Shown: piece after piece, positions 43,517 through 55,400 of the stretch
Position numbering within the stretch: the stretch's first letter is position 1
How the letters are laid out: each line of letters starts with the position of its first letter
NCBI GenBank assembly: GCA_033239005.1
Contig: BSQZ01000035.1
Span: 5,642,501-5,706,500 of the forward strand
From: Lamellibrachia satsuma
Taxonomy: Eukaryota; Annelida; Polychaeta; Sabellida; Siboglinidae
DNA length: 64,000 nucleotides
Reading direction: 5' to 3'
The notes under the pieces: model-generated
Database searches by the model: none
What the model was told of the DNA's origin: nothing
The model's input: the letters and a program-made list of their open reading frames with translations, nothing else
Made by a program: the position numbers and the translations under genes

Positions 43517-45532
43517 CTACTTATAACCCGCCCTTCTGATATATGTGTCAACCTTGTTTTTAAACATATTCACGCTGCTAGCAGTTACACAATCTGTAGA
43601 CAGTTTGTTCCATTCATTTACTGTCCTCTGTGAGAACGAGTGCTTCCTGATGTCCAATCTACATTGATCCTTTACTAATTTTACCTCATGTCCTCTAGTT
43701 CTGCTATCCTTCTTGAGTGAGAAAAACATATTTCTATCAATATTTTCATACCCATTCAATATCTTAAAAACTTCAATCTGATCTCCTCTTAACCTCCTTG
43801 TCTCTAGAGTTGTTAAACCACATTCTTTCAGGCGTTCTTCATAACTAAGGTCTCTAAGTTCTGGAATCATTTTAGTTGCTCTCCTTTGTATGCGTTCAAG
43901 CGTATCTATATCCTTCTTACGATATGGTCTCCATGCTTGTATACAGTATTCTAAATGAGGTCTAACTATTGCTTTATAAAGAGGTATAATTAACTTTTTT
44001 CCCTTGTATGTTATGTTTCTTCTAATCAATCCAAGAATTTGATTACCCTTTGAAGCTGCAATACCACACTGCTCTGAAACTTTCATATCAGCGCTTATTG
44101 TAACTCCTAAGTCCTTTTCTTTTACAGTAGTACCAAGAACAGTAGCTCCCATTTTATAGTTTACATTCAAGTTCCCATGTCCTGTATGTAGGCATTTACA
44201 TTTCCCAAAATTGAACAGCATCTGCCATTTCTCAGACCATTTCACTAATCTGTCTAGATCGTTTTGTAAATGTTGTTTATCACCATCAGTATTAACCTTT
44301 CTAAACAGTTTTGTGTCGTCCGCAAATTTCAGTACGTTACTTGTTATACTGTCGTCCAAGTCATTGATATAAATTAAGAATAATATAGGTCCTAATACTG
44401 ATCCTTGAGGTACCCCACTCAAAACCGATTTCCAATTTGAAACTTCGCCATCTACTACAACTCGTTGTCTTCTGTCAGTCAGCCATTGTTCTATCCAGTC
44501 AGTTACATAGTCTTCTTCCTTTCTGGTACGCCTATAAACCCTCCACACAGTTTGTTTTAGCATTATTTTTCTAATTGCCTCTTTTGACACGTGTTTCTTT
44601 CTACACCGTTTTCCTTGTTTTCGGAAGGGAACAAATTTATCAATGATACTCTCAATTTCATATTTTAGAATATTCCAACATTCAATTGCAGTCTTATTCA
44701 TCAGCATGTTATTCCAATCTAGCTGTGCTAAGTATTTTCTCATATCTTTGTAGTTACCTTTGTGGAAGTTTCTCTTGTACGTTTTCTTATTTTTACTTTC
44801 TGATTTTACATTGATGTCAAAATGTATTTGATTATGGTCACTATTACCCAATGGTTCAAATATTTTTACATTGTCCACTAATTCTTTTTGTGATGACAAA
44901 ACTATATCTAATACATTTTCTCCCCTGGTTGGTTCTAGTACGTGCTGAGTAAGAAAGCTATCCTGGATTAAACATAGAAATTGTTGATCCTCAATCCATG
45001 TGCTCTCTAGAGAATTCCATTGTATGTGTCCATGGTTAAAATCTCCCATTATGATACATTCCCCTTTACTAACTTCCTTTATAGCGTTTTTTATTTTTGT
45101 GTTGTCCTCTTCGTTTATGTTTGGACTTCGGTAAACTAATCCAACAGTTAATTTTGAATTTCCTGAAACAATTTTGCACCAAACAGCTTCATCGCAATCT
45201 GCTTCCCTTTCTAGTTTCATTTCATAAGCCTGAATAGATTCTTTAACATATAAAATAACTCCCCCGCCCCTTCTTCCTATTCGATCTTTCCTAAACATTA
45301 CGTATCCTGTCAGTCCTAATTCAGCATCTGTTATATCTATGTTGGCCCATGATTCAGTTATACCAATTATGTGAGGGTCAATATCTTCTACCATAATGTT
45401 TAATTCGTTTTTCTTATTTACTATGCTCCTTGCATTTAAACATACGCATCTATAACCTTTTTCAGAGATGTTTTTCGGATGATTTGATATTGGTTTATCT
45501 GTGCTAGTGGTCTCTTGTTCTGCTTGAGACAC
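43517..45532 (-). CDS. LINE ORF2: endonuclease plus C-terminal half of reverse transcriptase
   Basis: A 671-codon open frame. Residues 29-240 are an APE-type endonuclease: LNARS (32-36), TESW (59-62), VYRSP, GDFNH (163-167) and SDH (231-233), all the usual catalytic positions. At residues 343/344 (about base 44503) EEDYV joins directly to TDWIEQWL, so the finger domain and motif A of the reverse transcriptase are gone. It then continues with [20 protein letters not shown] (motif B), FADD (403-406, motif C), thumb and C-terminal domain ending [11 protein letters not shown]...RRAGYK. Intact family members are roughly 300 residues longer here. The deletion is in frame and no stop has arisen since, which suggests it is recent or was copied in this state. 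It cannot reverse transcribe by itself. Confidence 0.9.
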   Translation of the reverse strand: MSQAEQETTSTDKPISNHPKNISEKGYRCVCLNARSIVNKKNELNIMVEDIDPHIIGITESWANIDITDAELGLTGYVMFRKDRIGRRGGGVILYVKESIQAYEMKLEREADCDEAVWCKIVSGNSKLTVGLVYRSPNINEEDNTKIKNAIKEVSKGECIIMGDFNHGHIQWNSLESTWIEDQQFLCLIQDSFLTQHVLEPTRGENVLDIVLSSQKELVDNVKIFEPLGNSDHNQIHFDINVKSESKNKKTYKRNFHKGNYKDMRKYLAQLDWNNMLMNKTAIECWNILKYEIESIIDKFVPFRKQGKRCRKKHVSKEAIRKIMLKQTVWRVYRRTRKEEDYVTDWIEQWLTDRRQRVVVDGEVSNWKSVLSGVPQGSVLGPILFLIYINDLDDSITSNVLKFADDTKLFRKVNTDGDKQHLQNDLDRLVKWSEKWQMLFNFGKCKCLHTGHGNLNVNYKMGATVLGTTVKEKDLGVTISADMKVSEQCGIAASKGNQILGLIRRNITYKGKKLIIPLYKAIVRPHLEYCIQAWRPYRKKDIDTLERIQRRATKMIPELRDLSYEERLKECGLTTLETRRLRGDQIEVFKILNGYENIDRNMFFSLKKDSRTRGHEVKLVKDQCRLDIRKHSFSQRTVNEWNKLSTDCVTASSVNMFKNKVDTYIRRAGYK

Positions 45533-45589
45533 CTCTAGGTAACCCCCTGCACTTCTAGTTTAAAGAATGTTTACTTCCAAAAATATTTG

Positions 45590-46793
45590 TCATTGTACCC
45601 AAGTCGCTATCTACTGCTGCTGAAAGTTTGTCCGCGAATACTGCCGCCCCTTTCCACTTAAATGAAGCCCATCCTTCATGTACATATCACCCCTCCCAAC
45701 AAAACTTTCCCATAAATCCACAAATCCAACTTCCTCTTCCCTACACAGCCTCTGGACTAACATGTTAATTGCCATCCCCGACAATTTCGATATTTATGAC
45801 CCCTCCTGCCCATCACAGGTAAAATCCTGACAGTATTACCTGCTCAACCCGCGTCTGTTTTAGTGTTCTGACCAACTGCCTATATTTCCTAACTATGGCA
45901 GTTGTACCCTCCTCTCTACGTTATTTGTCCCTACATGTACTAAAACAGATCCACCCTTACCCGAGCCTACGATGTTTTTACCCTCTCAGTTATCGCCTCT
46001 ATTTTGGCTCCAGGCAAGCAGACCACCACATCATCTCCTTGTTTAAGACTCTGTCGGTCTTCCTAACTATCGAATCCCCACAAACACCCTCGCTCTCTTC
46101 CTCACCCCTCTATCACTGCTGCAGAATAACTCTTCCTTTCGATCCCTCCATCACATTCTGTCCTGACCCCTTCCCTTCCGTCTCCCCCACTCCCTTCTCC
46201 TTCCCTCCTGTCTCCCCTACTCCCCTCTCCTTCACTCCGGTTGTTTTCCCTCCCGTCTCCCCCACTCCCTTCTCCTTCCCTCCTGTCTCCGCTACTCCCC
46301 TCTCCTTCACCCCAGTTGTCTTCCCTCCCGTCTCCCCCACTCCCTTCTCCTTCCCTCCTGTCTCCCCTACTCCCCTCTCCTTCACCCCGGTTGTCTTCCC
46401 TCCCGTTCCTTTCCTTCCCGTCTCCTTATGTCCTGTCTCCCTATGACCTGTCACCTTCCCTCCTCTCAGCTTCCTCCCAGGCTGAGGTGAGCTCTCCCTA
46501 GCATCTATTGTGTCTTTCCCCACTTTATCGTCTACTGTTCCCTCACCGGAACTACTGGCACAACTCCCCTGTTCCCTTCCCACCATTGCCACAACGAGCA
46601 GTCTCAGCTCTTTCAACTCCACCTCTATTTCCTTCATCCTTGCGCATCCCCTACACTCAAAATTAAAACTATCTGCCTGGACCTCAGCCCAGGACTTTTC
46701 GCACCCAGACTTGACGAAATCTACCCAGTTACTACAACTGCCACAAATTACGTGCCTTGTGGCCTTTAACTGTCGTTTGCACGGGGCCATCAT
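45590..46793 (-). pseudogene. LINE ORF1: zinc-finger, coiled coil, repeats, SGNH esterase-like domain (broken)
   Basis: The first open part (46113-46793, 226 codons) has a Cys-rich finger (CGSCSNW...CRGC), a charged helix, then three ~25-residue repeats (KERGVGETGGKEKGVGETGG). After a stop the reading continues in other frames with GDSIVRKTDRVLNK, GDDVVVCLPGAKIEAITERV, ILPVMG, GHKYRNC and DMYMKDGLHLSGKG in pieces. These are blocks of the SGNH-hydrolase (esterase) domain known from ORF1 of some CR1/L2-type LINEs. At least three frameshifts make it non-functional. Confidence 0.72.
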
Positions 46794-47035
46794 ACAATTT
46801 AGTTTTAATTAGTGTGCTACGTTAGCCTTGAATAAGGCTGTTTTTGTGATCAAAAGAACACTTTAGGCTAAAAATCCTGCCACCTAGCGAATACGGAGAA
46901 CACTGTGTAACAAAACAACGAAGTGAGTGTGTACTAATTTACGCTAAAGTCCTGCTGTTAATTCCTTTTTACCGAAAACGTTGACTACCACTATATCAGA
47001 TATTACCTTATGTATGTAATTTAAGTAAATAAATC

Positions 47036-47070
47036 ATATATATATATAAATATATATATATATTTATATG

Positions 47071-47120
<50 letters not shown>

Positions 47121-47170
47121 AATATATATATATATATATTTATATGCATATATATATATATATATATATT
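47036..47170. repeat. (TA)n array
   Basis: TA array with CATA and AATATA interruptions at the 5' side of the CR1-like LINE, followed by TATTACAAATATAAGCTCAT. Confidence 0.95.
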
Positions 47171-47378
47171 ACAAATATAAGCTCATGCACGAAATACAAA
47201 ACACGATTATGAAAACATTTGGTGTTGAAGCCACAATTCAAAACAATACCGGATTATCACGTGACACAATAGTTCGTCACGAAACTAACTCGCTGTCTAG
47301 GAGCGTCCCTAAATGCGTCCCGATGACGTACATATAGTCCACTGTGTCAGCCATAGAGATATGATATACATACGTACA

Positions 47379-47592
47379 CACCTACCTACCTACTTTATTA
47401 CCTACCTAGTTACCTACCTAGCTACTTACCTACCTACCTGCGTACCTTCCTATCTACCTACCTACCTACCTACCTACCTACCTACCTACCTACCTACCTA
47501 CCTGCATGCATGCATGCATACATACATACATACATACATACATACATACATACATACATACATACATACATACATACATACATGCATACATA
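47379..47592 (+). repeat. (CCTA)n then (CATA)n tetranucleotide arrays
   Basis: About 20 CCTA/CTAC units, a short GCATGCATGC joint, then about 19 CATA units. Confidence 0.96.
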
Positions 47593-48080
47593 TGTTTTGA
47601 ATTTTCGCGTCAGCATGAAACGTTTTCAAAATCGTGTTATGTATTTCGTGCATGAAATTGTATTTGTATGTGACAAATTATACAAACAAAGACAAGTTGG
47701 CTCCAGTCATCTATAGTTCTTTGTTGTGGTGTTATTTGTTAAGCCTAGAGAAAATGTATAAAAATAAAAAACAAAAACGCCAACACTATGCTATTTCACT
47801 GCATGAGGCTCATTAACGCATCCCGTATCAACTGTCAACGATACTCAGGCATGACTCTTGTTGACTGTGGGATCATGCCTGGCCCACTGGGACAGTGCCC
47901 CTCCCCTCACCACACATGACCACTGTCTCTTGTGTAATTTTTTTAATTAAACAACATAATTATCAGTAATATGGCCAGCAACCCACACAGTGAATTAACC
48001 ATAAGAGAAATAGTTATAATAATAATAACTAATTAACTAGATTCTCTATAGAATGCATTGGATTACCCAGGGTGCTGCTG

Positions 48081-48203
48081 TCAACAAGATTAGGTAGCCT
48101 ACCAACACAAGTAATGACACCATCAACAAGATTAGGTAGCCTACCAACACAAGTAATGACACCATCAACAAGATTAGGTAGCCTATCAACACAAGCTATA
48201 ACT
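48081..48203 (+). repeat. 42-bp repeat x3
   Basis: Unit TCAACAAGATTAGGTAGCCT...AACACAAGTAATGACACCA, period 42 bp. Confidence 0.93.
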
Positions 48204-48699
48204 AAACCCTATATTATGTGTTAGCAACTAAACTGCTCCCTTACATGTAGGTAGCTAAAACTATATTATTATTAAATAATATTAACCGCTGCAATATTTC
48301 GGAAACATTCGAAATAAGTTTACTGTGGCATATTGCATAGATTAAAATTTTCTTTTTGTGGGTTTGGCAAGTATTTGGAATTAATAAAATTACCATACCC
48401 TGGTGCGACTGTCATGGCTATTACCAATAGTCCAGGGATCAGCAAACTTTTTGGGATGAGGGCCAAAATTGTGAGTGCTATGTTAAGGCGGGCCAAAGCT
48501 TTTAAGCACGGAAAAACACAGTTCACAAATATTGCTTTTATTATCTGCTTTGCCATGCTAAAAAATGTGGTACTGTACAAGTAGAACATGGAAATATTTT
48601 CGAAACAACACAAGATAAGTCAGCACATACAATGAATGCAGTCAATGCGAAGAATGGTGCTGCATATTCTTCGCCCAGAAAAGCACGAGATCGTCTTTA

Positions 48700-50553
48700 A
48701 CAAATTTTTATAGTCCTAGCTGGCACCACCTTGAAATCGATGAAATTGTCCTGCAACACTGCTTCGTCAACTGCAACCGTGTGCGACAATGTTTGGCGAA
48801 TAGCTGGCTCCGCAGTAAAAGGGCTTGCAAAGAAGCAGCAAACGTCGTCGATAGCAGCGAAGTCAGCGAATCAAGATTTAACAAGATTGCCATCTCGAAC
48901 AACAAGTTCCAGATGACAAGTGGACAAGGAAGCCATTGGCTTATCGAAAGTCCAACAATTTTCTCATCTATGTGTAGCCTGCCCTTATCAGATATCTGTC
49001 AATTCTGTTTTTAAACATATTCACACTACTAGGATTAACACAATCTTTTGGCAGTTTGTTCCATTCATTTATCACCCTCTGTGAGAAAGAGTACTTTCTC
49101 ATGTCCAACCTACACTGCTCCTTAACTAATGCTGCTTTGTGTCCTCTGGTTCTACTGTCTTCTTTAAGTTTGAAGAACATATTCCTATCAACATCCTCAT
49201 AACCGTTCACTATTTTAAACACTTCTATTTGGCCTCCTCTTAGTCTCCTGGCCTCTAGTGTTGTCAAACCACATTGTAATAAGCGACTTTCGTAGCTAAG
49301 GTCTCTTAATTCTGGAATCATTTTAGTTGCTCTTCGTTGTATTCTTTCTAGCTTATCTGTCTTTTTTACGATATGGCCTCCATGCTTGAATACAATATTC
49401 CAAATGTGGTCTAACTATTGCTTTGTACAGGGGTACAATTAGATGTTTCTCCTTATATGTGATAGTTCTCCTAATTAGCCTTAGAATTTGATTTCCTTTC
49501 GAAGCAGCAATCCCACATTGCTCTGAAACTTTCATGTTTAGCTTATTTAGGTGTCCGAAAATGTCTGTCATAACGCAGAGTCGAACCCGAAACTTGTCAT
49601 CTTCCAGATACGCAACTGCTTGATCAATTTCTTTGAGAAAACTCACGATGTGGGGAAGCAGTGCAGCAAATCTCTCAAGAAATGCGCCGCCACTCAGCCA
49701 ACGGACACTGTTGTAGAATAGCAAATCGCCGAATTCTGCATCATCAAGTGCAGCCAAGTGATTTTGGAACCTCCTGTGGTTGAGAGAACGTGCGCGGATA
49801 AGGTTCACGTTCTCTACAACAATTTTCATCGTATCCTGCAGACCACACCCTGCTTTCGCGCACAATGCTTCTGGTGAATTATGCAGTGGTATGATATCAG
49901 ATTCGGCTTTCCATTTCTTGACGGAACAACGCAACGAATCCAGCTTGACGACCAAGCATGCTGGGTGCGCCGTCTGTACACAGAGAAATAAAATTTTCCC
50001 ACGTCAAGTCATTTTCTTCGCCGAACTTCAACAGCGCACTGCAAATGTCCCGCGCTGTCGTTGTGCCCTTCAATGGGATCAGGCACAGGAAATCTTCTAA
50101 TACACCTTCGTTGAAATACCGCACAGATACCATCAGCTGTGCCGTATCACTTTTGTCAGTGCTTTCGTCGATAGCAAGTGAGAAAGCAGGACAGACTCGC
50201 AACTTAGTCATTAGCAGCGTGAAAATGTCACCACTCAACTCATCACATCGACGGGCACATATGTCGGGTGAAAGTGGCAGTTTCCCAATCTGTTGCACGA
50301 TCCTATCTTTGTTCTGAAAACCAGCGAACAGAACTTCGGCACTGGCCATGAAAGCCTTCTTGAACAATTATGCGTGCGTAAGCGGCACCTGGTGTTGAGC
50401 GAGTAAATAACAGATGCCATAGCTGGCTTCATTAAGATGGCTTGAAGTATCTGTAAACAAAGATACTCTTTTCGTCTCGCCCAAGTATGAAATCGTTTCT
50501 TGAACATTTGTGTAAGCTCTATGACTGTTTTGTAAAGTTGAAACAATTGGCAT
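48700..50553 (-). pseudogene. hAT transposase (ZBED/SCAND3-like), broken
   Basis: Segments in order: ASYGICYLLAQHQVPLTHA, a TAA stop, FKKAFMASAEVLFAGFQNKD, SLAIDESTDKSDTAQLMVSV, LCTDGAPSMLG, a frameshift near 49895, VENVNLIRARSLNHRRFQNH, DLLFYNSVRWLSGGAFLERF, DIFGHLNKLN at 49534. The LINE insertion follows, then FADFAAIDDVCCFFASPF and DNFIDFKVVPAR (48700-48880). The order matches domesticated-type hAT proteins such as SCAND3/ZBED5/GTF2IRD2 relatives. The BED finger and the C-terminal dimerisation domain are absent. At least one stop, one frameshift, one insertion. Confidence 0.88.
48882..49532 (-). mobile_element. CR1-like LINE 3' fragment nested in the hAT transposase
   Basis: Reads [39 protein letters not shown], a frameshift near 49352, [20 protein letters not shown] and NEWNKLPKDCV...IRAGYT, homologous throughout to the ORF2 end at 43517. 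It is 5'-truncated at the codon for MKV and its 3' end is AGATGGCAATCTTGTT (minus strand). Confidence 0.9.
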
Positions 50554-50698
50554 AATTGTATTGAAAACCGTCAGGAAACACTTTATTTAGTGCTCATAGA
50601 ACAACTGGAATTTTTACTGAAAAAAATATATATATTGCTGGCACGGTCACACGGGCCAGTTGAAAGCGGACCAGAGTTTGCGGACCGCTGCAATAGTC

Positions 50699-51430
50699 GC
50701 TACCCAAAATATCATGGTTTTTATTGCTAGACGGCGCATGTGTATGCATCGCGGATCGATTGTCGACAGAAGTACAATCTATACTCCAAATTAGAAAGTC
50801 TGGAAGAATATTAGTTACAGCAAAGAATAAAGCGTACCAACGATAACGCTTACTGATGTTAAACAGAATTCACAATGCTAGCATCGTAACGCAATAAATC
50901 GGCTGATAATTATGACGTTTGAATAAATAACTTCGAACGCGATTGAGCATGCGTTGCCGCACATACACTATTGTTTCATCGCACTACAAAAGATTCACGC
51001 GAACTACCTTGTACTTCTGTCGAAAATGTTATCTTTATGCTAGCGTTATATTATGCAGCAGAAGCGCCACGGGTTATTTCGGGTAGTATCATTATATTTT
51101 CACCAGCTACAATTAGGCCCTACTTTTAGAAACCAAACACCAATTTCCATAACTGGAATTGGAATTGGGATTTCAATTACAACGTAATTGAACCCAAGTC
51201 TGCGGCCATTCGATGCTAAGCAACTAGGATAAATAATAATCAAACCAGCTTGCATTAAAACAAGTTTTCCTATCATGACACGAATATAATGTTGTGTCCG
51301 ATATAGCCTTTTGCGGAAATTCATCGGCAGTTTTTGTTAATTACAAGTATTTACCCGAACAAAACGTTATCAACAATTTGCTTTGCACCAGTTCTGTAAA
51401 TTAACATTAGTTATTTCATATACAACATCC
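50699..51430. other. Intergenic sequence, nothing recognised
   Basis: Unique-looking sequence after the hAT element. Only short frames; no conserved motif seen. Confidence 0.5.
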
Positions 51431-51432
51431 TA

Positions 51433-51436
<4 letters not shown>

Positions 51437-51519
<83 letters not shown>

Positions 51520-51576
51520 CGCGCACGCACGCACGCACACACACACACACGCACACACACACACACACACACACAC
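51437..51576. repeat. (TA)n followed by (CACG)/(CA)n
   Basis: About 40 TA units, then CGCACGCACG and CA units. Confidence 0.96.
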
Positions 51577-51726
51577 TATTGCCTAGATATTGATGATGTT
51601 GTTGCTAGCACGATTACCAGCCCAACCGCCGAAACACACTTTCGACAAAATCACACCTAATTTCTCTATTATTTATAGGCGATTCTTGTGTTTTTTATTG
51701 ATATTTCAGTTGTATTTATGTTGTCC

Positions 51727-51966
<240 letters not shown>

Positions 51967-52169
51967 AATTATTATTTCTGGACGTTATGCCCGTAGTGGC
52001 TTGCCATACGTGTCGAGGAGTTTATTTACAATGACGTATCGAGAACGTTGCACGCACGTTTCTACCCGGGGCCAATGTGCTGTAAACGCCGAACTAGTCA
52101 CAACATTGGCACGGCAGCTGATAGAATGCACTGACGTTTATTATTATCGCAGGATTATTTTTTTGAGGA

Positions 52170-52407
52170 ATGGCTTTATGTTTGATAACATTTTTGAGTT
52201 TGATCTGCTTGTCGCCGGTTTTCGGCGAAGCGGACAGCGATGGTCTCTTCTCCTCATCTGACGCTGTTGCCCATCTCGATTCGTCGAATTTCAAGAGAAC
52301 CGTTACGGGGACCGACCATGCGTGGTTCGTAGATTTTTACTCGATCTGGTGCGGGCACTGTGTGCGTTTTGCGCCGGTATACAAGGCGTTTGGAAGCGAC
52401 ATTGAAG
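52170..52407 (+). CDS. QSOX: QSOX exon 1: signal peptide and WCGHC redox site
   Basis: [19 protein letters not shown] is a clear signal peptide. After it come [14 protein letters not shown] and [20 protein letters not shown], the thioredoxin-fold CxxC helix with QSOX-type WCGHC. Donor is GTATGT, phase 1. The start is the only ATG that places a signal peptide in frame. Confidence 0.95.
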
Positions 52408-55400
52408 GTATGTAGAAACTTGTTGTTTCATCAGTTCAGTTGAGTACACCAGTTCACGTTTATGAGTATCACGTATTTCGATCATCGACTTCATCCACGC
52501 ATCTCATTACTCAAATTAGCCAGTGACTGTCACTGTCAGTTGAGATATTTTTCATTCTTTTTGGTATCTAGGGCACAATCATTGTCATAAGGCAAATTGT
52601 TTTTACTCACGTCATAAACTATAATTATTAGTAGATAATTTTATACCAAGACTAGTTGAAGATAATATATCCAGTATGCATAGGGGCCATAGGCATAGCC
52701 TAGCCCTAGGCCCTACACTAGTCATATAATTATATGGGTCATTCCGTGTCAAATCAACCAATGGTCAAAAAGTTTAAGTATCAGATTTTGCTTAAATTTT
52801 AACCAATGAATAAGTAGCTATACCTAAGCACTTCTGCAAAAAAGTAAGCATTTGCATGCAAATTGTGTCTGTAACGCCCTATAATGTAAACGGGGGTAAG
52901 CGCCCCAAAACGTGCCCATTATTTTTATCTTATCTATGCAAAATTCAAGAATGATCTCTAGGGCAAAGGACAATGAGTATACTGGGTGCACGAAAATGGG
53001 AAATATTTTTTTTTGTATTTCCAAGGAAGATTTCAGCAGTCTGTATTTCATTGTTGTGCAATACTACAATATCCAAACTGCTACCATATGTGTTGTCGGG
53101 GATACTGGCAATAACTTATTAGTTCAATAGGCTTCTAGTTACCATACTTTCAGAATAATTTTGCCTTAAACTTTGACTTTTTCTATATTTTACGAATTTC
53201 AGCACCCAAAATAAGAATGTGGGACAAGTCCTCTGATCACCATTTTTAACTGGGCATAGTCCTTTCTCAAGTGGTTACACTCCAAACAGCCCAAACTTGG
53301 TTTGTGGTGGTCTGTGCGCATGCGCTGTGGGTGGTACATACAACTAAAAGACTAGTATCTCTAATGTTGCTGAAAGGGTTTTTATCTGATAGTTTTATTG
53401 ATGTATAGGATGTTTAGATGAACATTTTTAATGGGTTGGTTGTGTGTATGGATACTGTTGCTGTCTTGCCACATGCACACATAGACAGTCTCTATACCCA
53501 CACCCTGGATAAGTTTACGCTCAGCACTGTATTTTAAAGGCAATTTAGGTGAGGAGGTGTGATGAAAGGGTTTTTTTATGTTGGTAATTTTTGGTGGAAT
53601 CATATTCCATATACGAATGGCTCAGGGATAAATTGAAAAGACCATTGCATTTATATGACACCTGGGGGCTACGTATTGTCCAAGGGTTCGAGAGCGGGTT
53701 AGTAAGCCTGGAGGGGGTGATCTCAATAATGATATTTAGAATTTTGTAGAAGATTGTGGCTTGTTTAATAATACGTCTTCGTTCAAGGGTTGGCCATCCA
53801 AGGGCAGTAATTAGATCTGCTGGATTTGTGTTCCGTCTGTAATAATTTTTAACAAATCTGGCAGCAATGTTGTAATCTTTCAAGGCTTTTAATTTGTGAA
53901 GTGGTGTGAGGATTCCATATGGGTGACAAGTACTCGAGTTTTGGCTGGATTAACATGTTGTAGGCTGTTTGTTTAACTTCGGGTTTGCATGGGCCAAGAG
54001 TTCGTTTAATCATGCCTAAAACTTTTGAAGATTTTGAAGTTATGTCTGACGTGATTTGTCCAGGTTAATTTGGAATCCAATTTTACTCTGAGATATGAGT
54101 GGCGGGATACAGTGGATAGTGGCTGGCCAAAAAGTGAGTAATAGTGTGGACTGGGTTTAGTTTTGTTTGTTATTGGAAGGTGGGCACATTTAGATACATT
54201 AAATTCCATTTGCCATTTGACTGACCATGTTTGCAGTTGGTTAAGGTCTGTTTGGAGAATTTTGCGGTCGGTTTTGGAAGAAATTTGAAATTCTGCAAAA
54301 AGGCGTATGGAAGATTTGATGTTCACATCAATGTCATTTATGTAAAGTAAGAAGAGGACAGGTCCTAGAACTGAACCCTGTGGGACACCAGATGTGACAT
54401 CTGTGATATCCGACAGGGCTCCGTTAACTGAGACTCTCTGTTTTCGGTTGGATAGAAAAAATTTGATCAAATTTTTAGTGTTTCCAGTGATACCGTAGGA
54501 GGTAAATTTTGATAGAAGACGAAGATGAGGCACTTTGTCAAAGGCTTTGGCAAAGTCAACCAGAATTGCGCCAGTTTGGGTCTTGTTGTCCATAGCAGTC
54601 ATCCAGTCGTGGACTGTCTCAATGAGTTGAGATTCACAAGCCTATTACTAATTGTTAAGATGCCGGCATGGGCCGCATGGTTTCAGATATGTGTAGGCAG
54701 GCAACAAATGTTATCTTAGAGAAGGAATTGCAACCTGTATTGAATTCAAAGTAAGCTTTGATTTGAGCCTAACTGCTGAATTATTTTTTTCAAATTCCCA
54801 ACTGCCACATGGTAACATTGCCACACAGACCCTTGATTCAAATTTGGACAAATGTTTTCACCTCAGATCATCAAATGGTGTACAAATGTATGCTTAGTCA
54901 TTACCGTAACAAACAAAATATAACCACGATCTACGGCATCTAAAACAAAATGGTGATAAACAAAACTTGTCTATGACAGTTTAAACACCAATTTAATAAA
55001 ATACTTAAGTTAGAGATGTAAAACCTGGCTATGATTGTGATGAATTTTATCTATGTACAAAATTATATTCACAATATGTCATATGCCATGGCGATGCCTA
55101 TGCCATCCATTTAAGACTAAATCTTTGAATAAAAATTAAGAGATTTAATGTTGTAATGTCATAGTTCTAAGTATTAAAGGTCCACTGCAGTTCTAATATT
55201 CGTTTTGTTTCAGACTCATTTCATAAGAACAGTTGTAATAGAACCCACCATTGGTAGCAGCTTGTTTTTGTAAAAATTTGTTTTTATTTTGGTGAAATCT
55301 TCATGGACAAATTGTTAATTTTTTTAACTAGATCCTGTAAAACATCTGTATGTGTGCGTGTCTGTGTGTGTGCGTGCATGTGTGCGTGCGTGTGTGTCAA

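Larger units (their letters stand above)
43432..47035 (-). mobile_element. CR1-like LINE, nearly full length, internally deleted
   Basis: Minus-strand element with a 5' UTR (about 46800-47035), ORF1 (45600-46793, broken), ORF2 (43517-45532, internally deleted) and a short 3' UTR ending at the TA array near 43432. Its 3' end sequence GGCAAGTGGACAAGGAAGCC recurs in the truncated copy at 48.9 kb. Both ends abut (TA)n, so a target duplication cannot be seen. Confidence 0.85.
48433..50690 (-). mobile_element. hAT transposon with 8-bp target duplication CAATAGTC
   Basis: Ends CAGGGATCAGCAAACT (left) and, reverse complemented, CAGCGGTCCGCAAACT (right). CAATAGTC directly flanks both (48425-48432 and 50691-50698), a perfect 8-bp duplication as expected for hAT. 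It encodes a broken transposase on the minus strand and contains a nested CR1-like LINE 3' fragment (48882-49532). Confidence 0.93.

Noticed and set aside
47379..47592. Telomere-like array
   Set aside because: The units are CCTA and CATA tetranucleotides, not TTAGGG, so this is an ordinary microsatellite.
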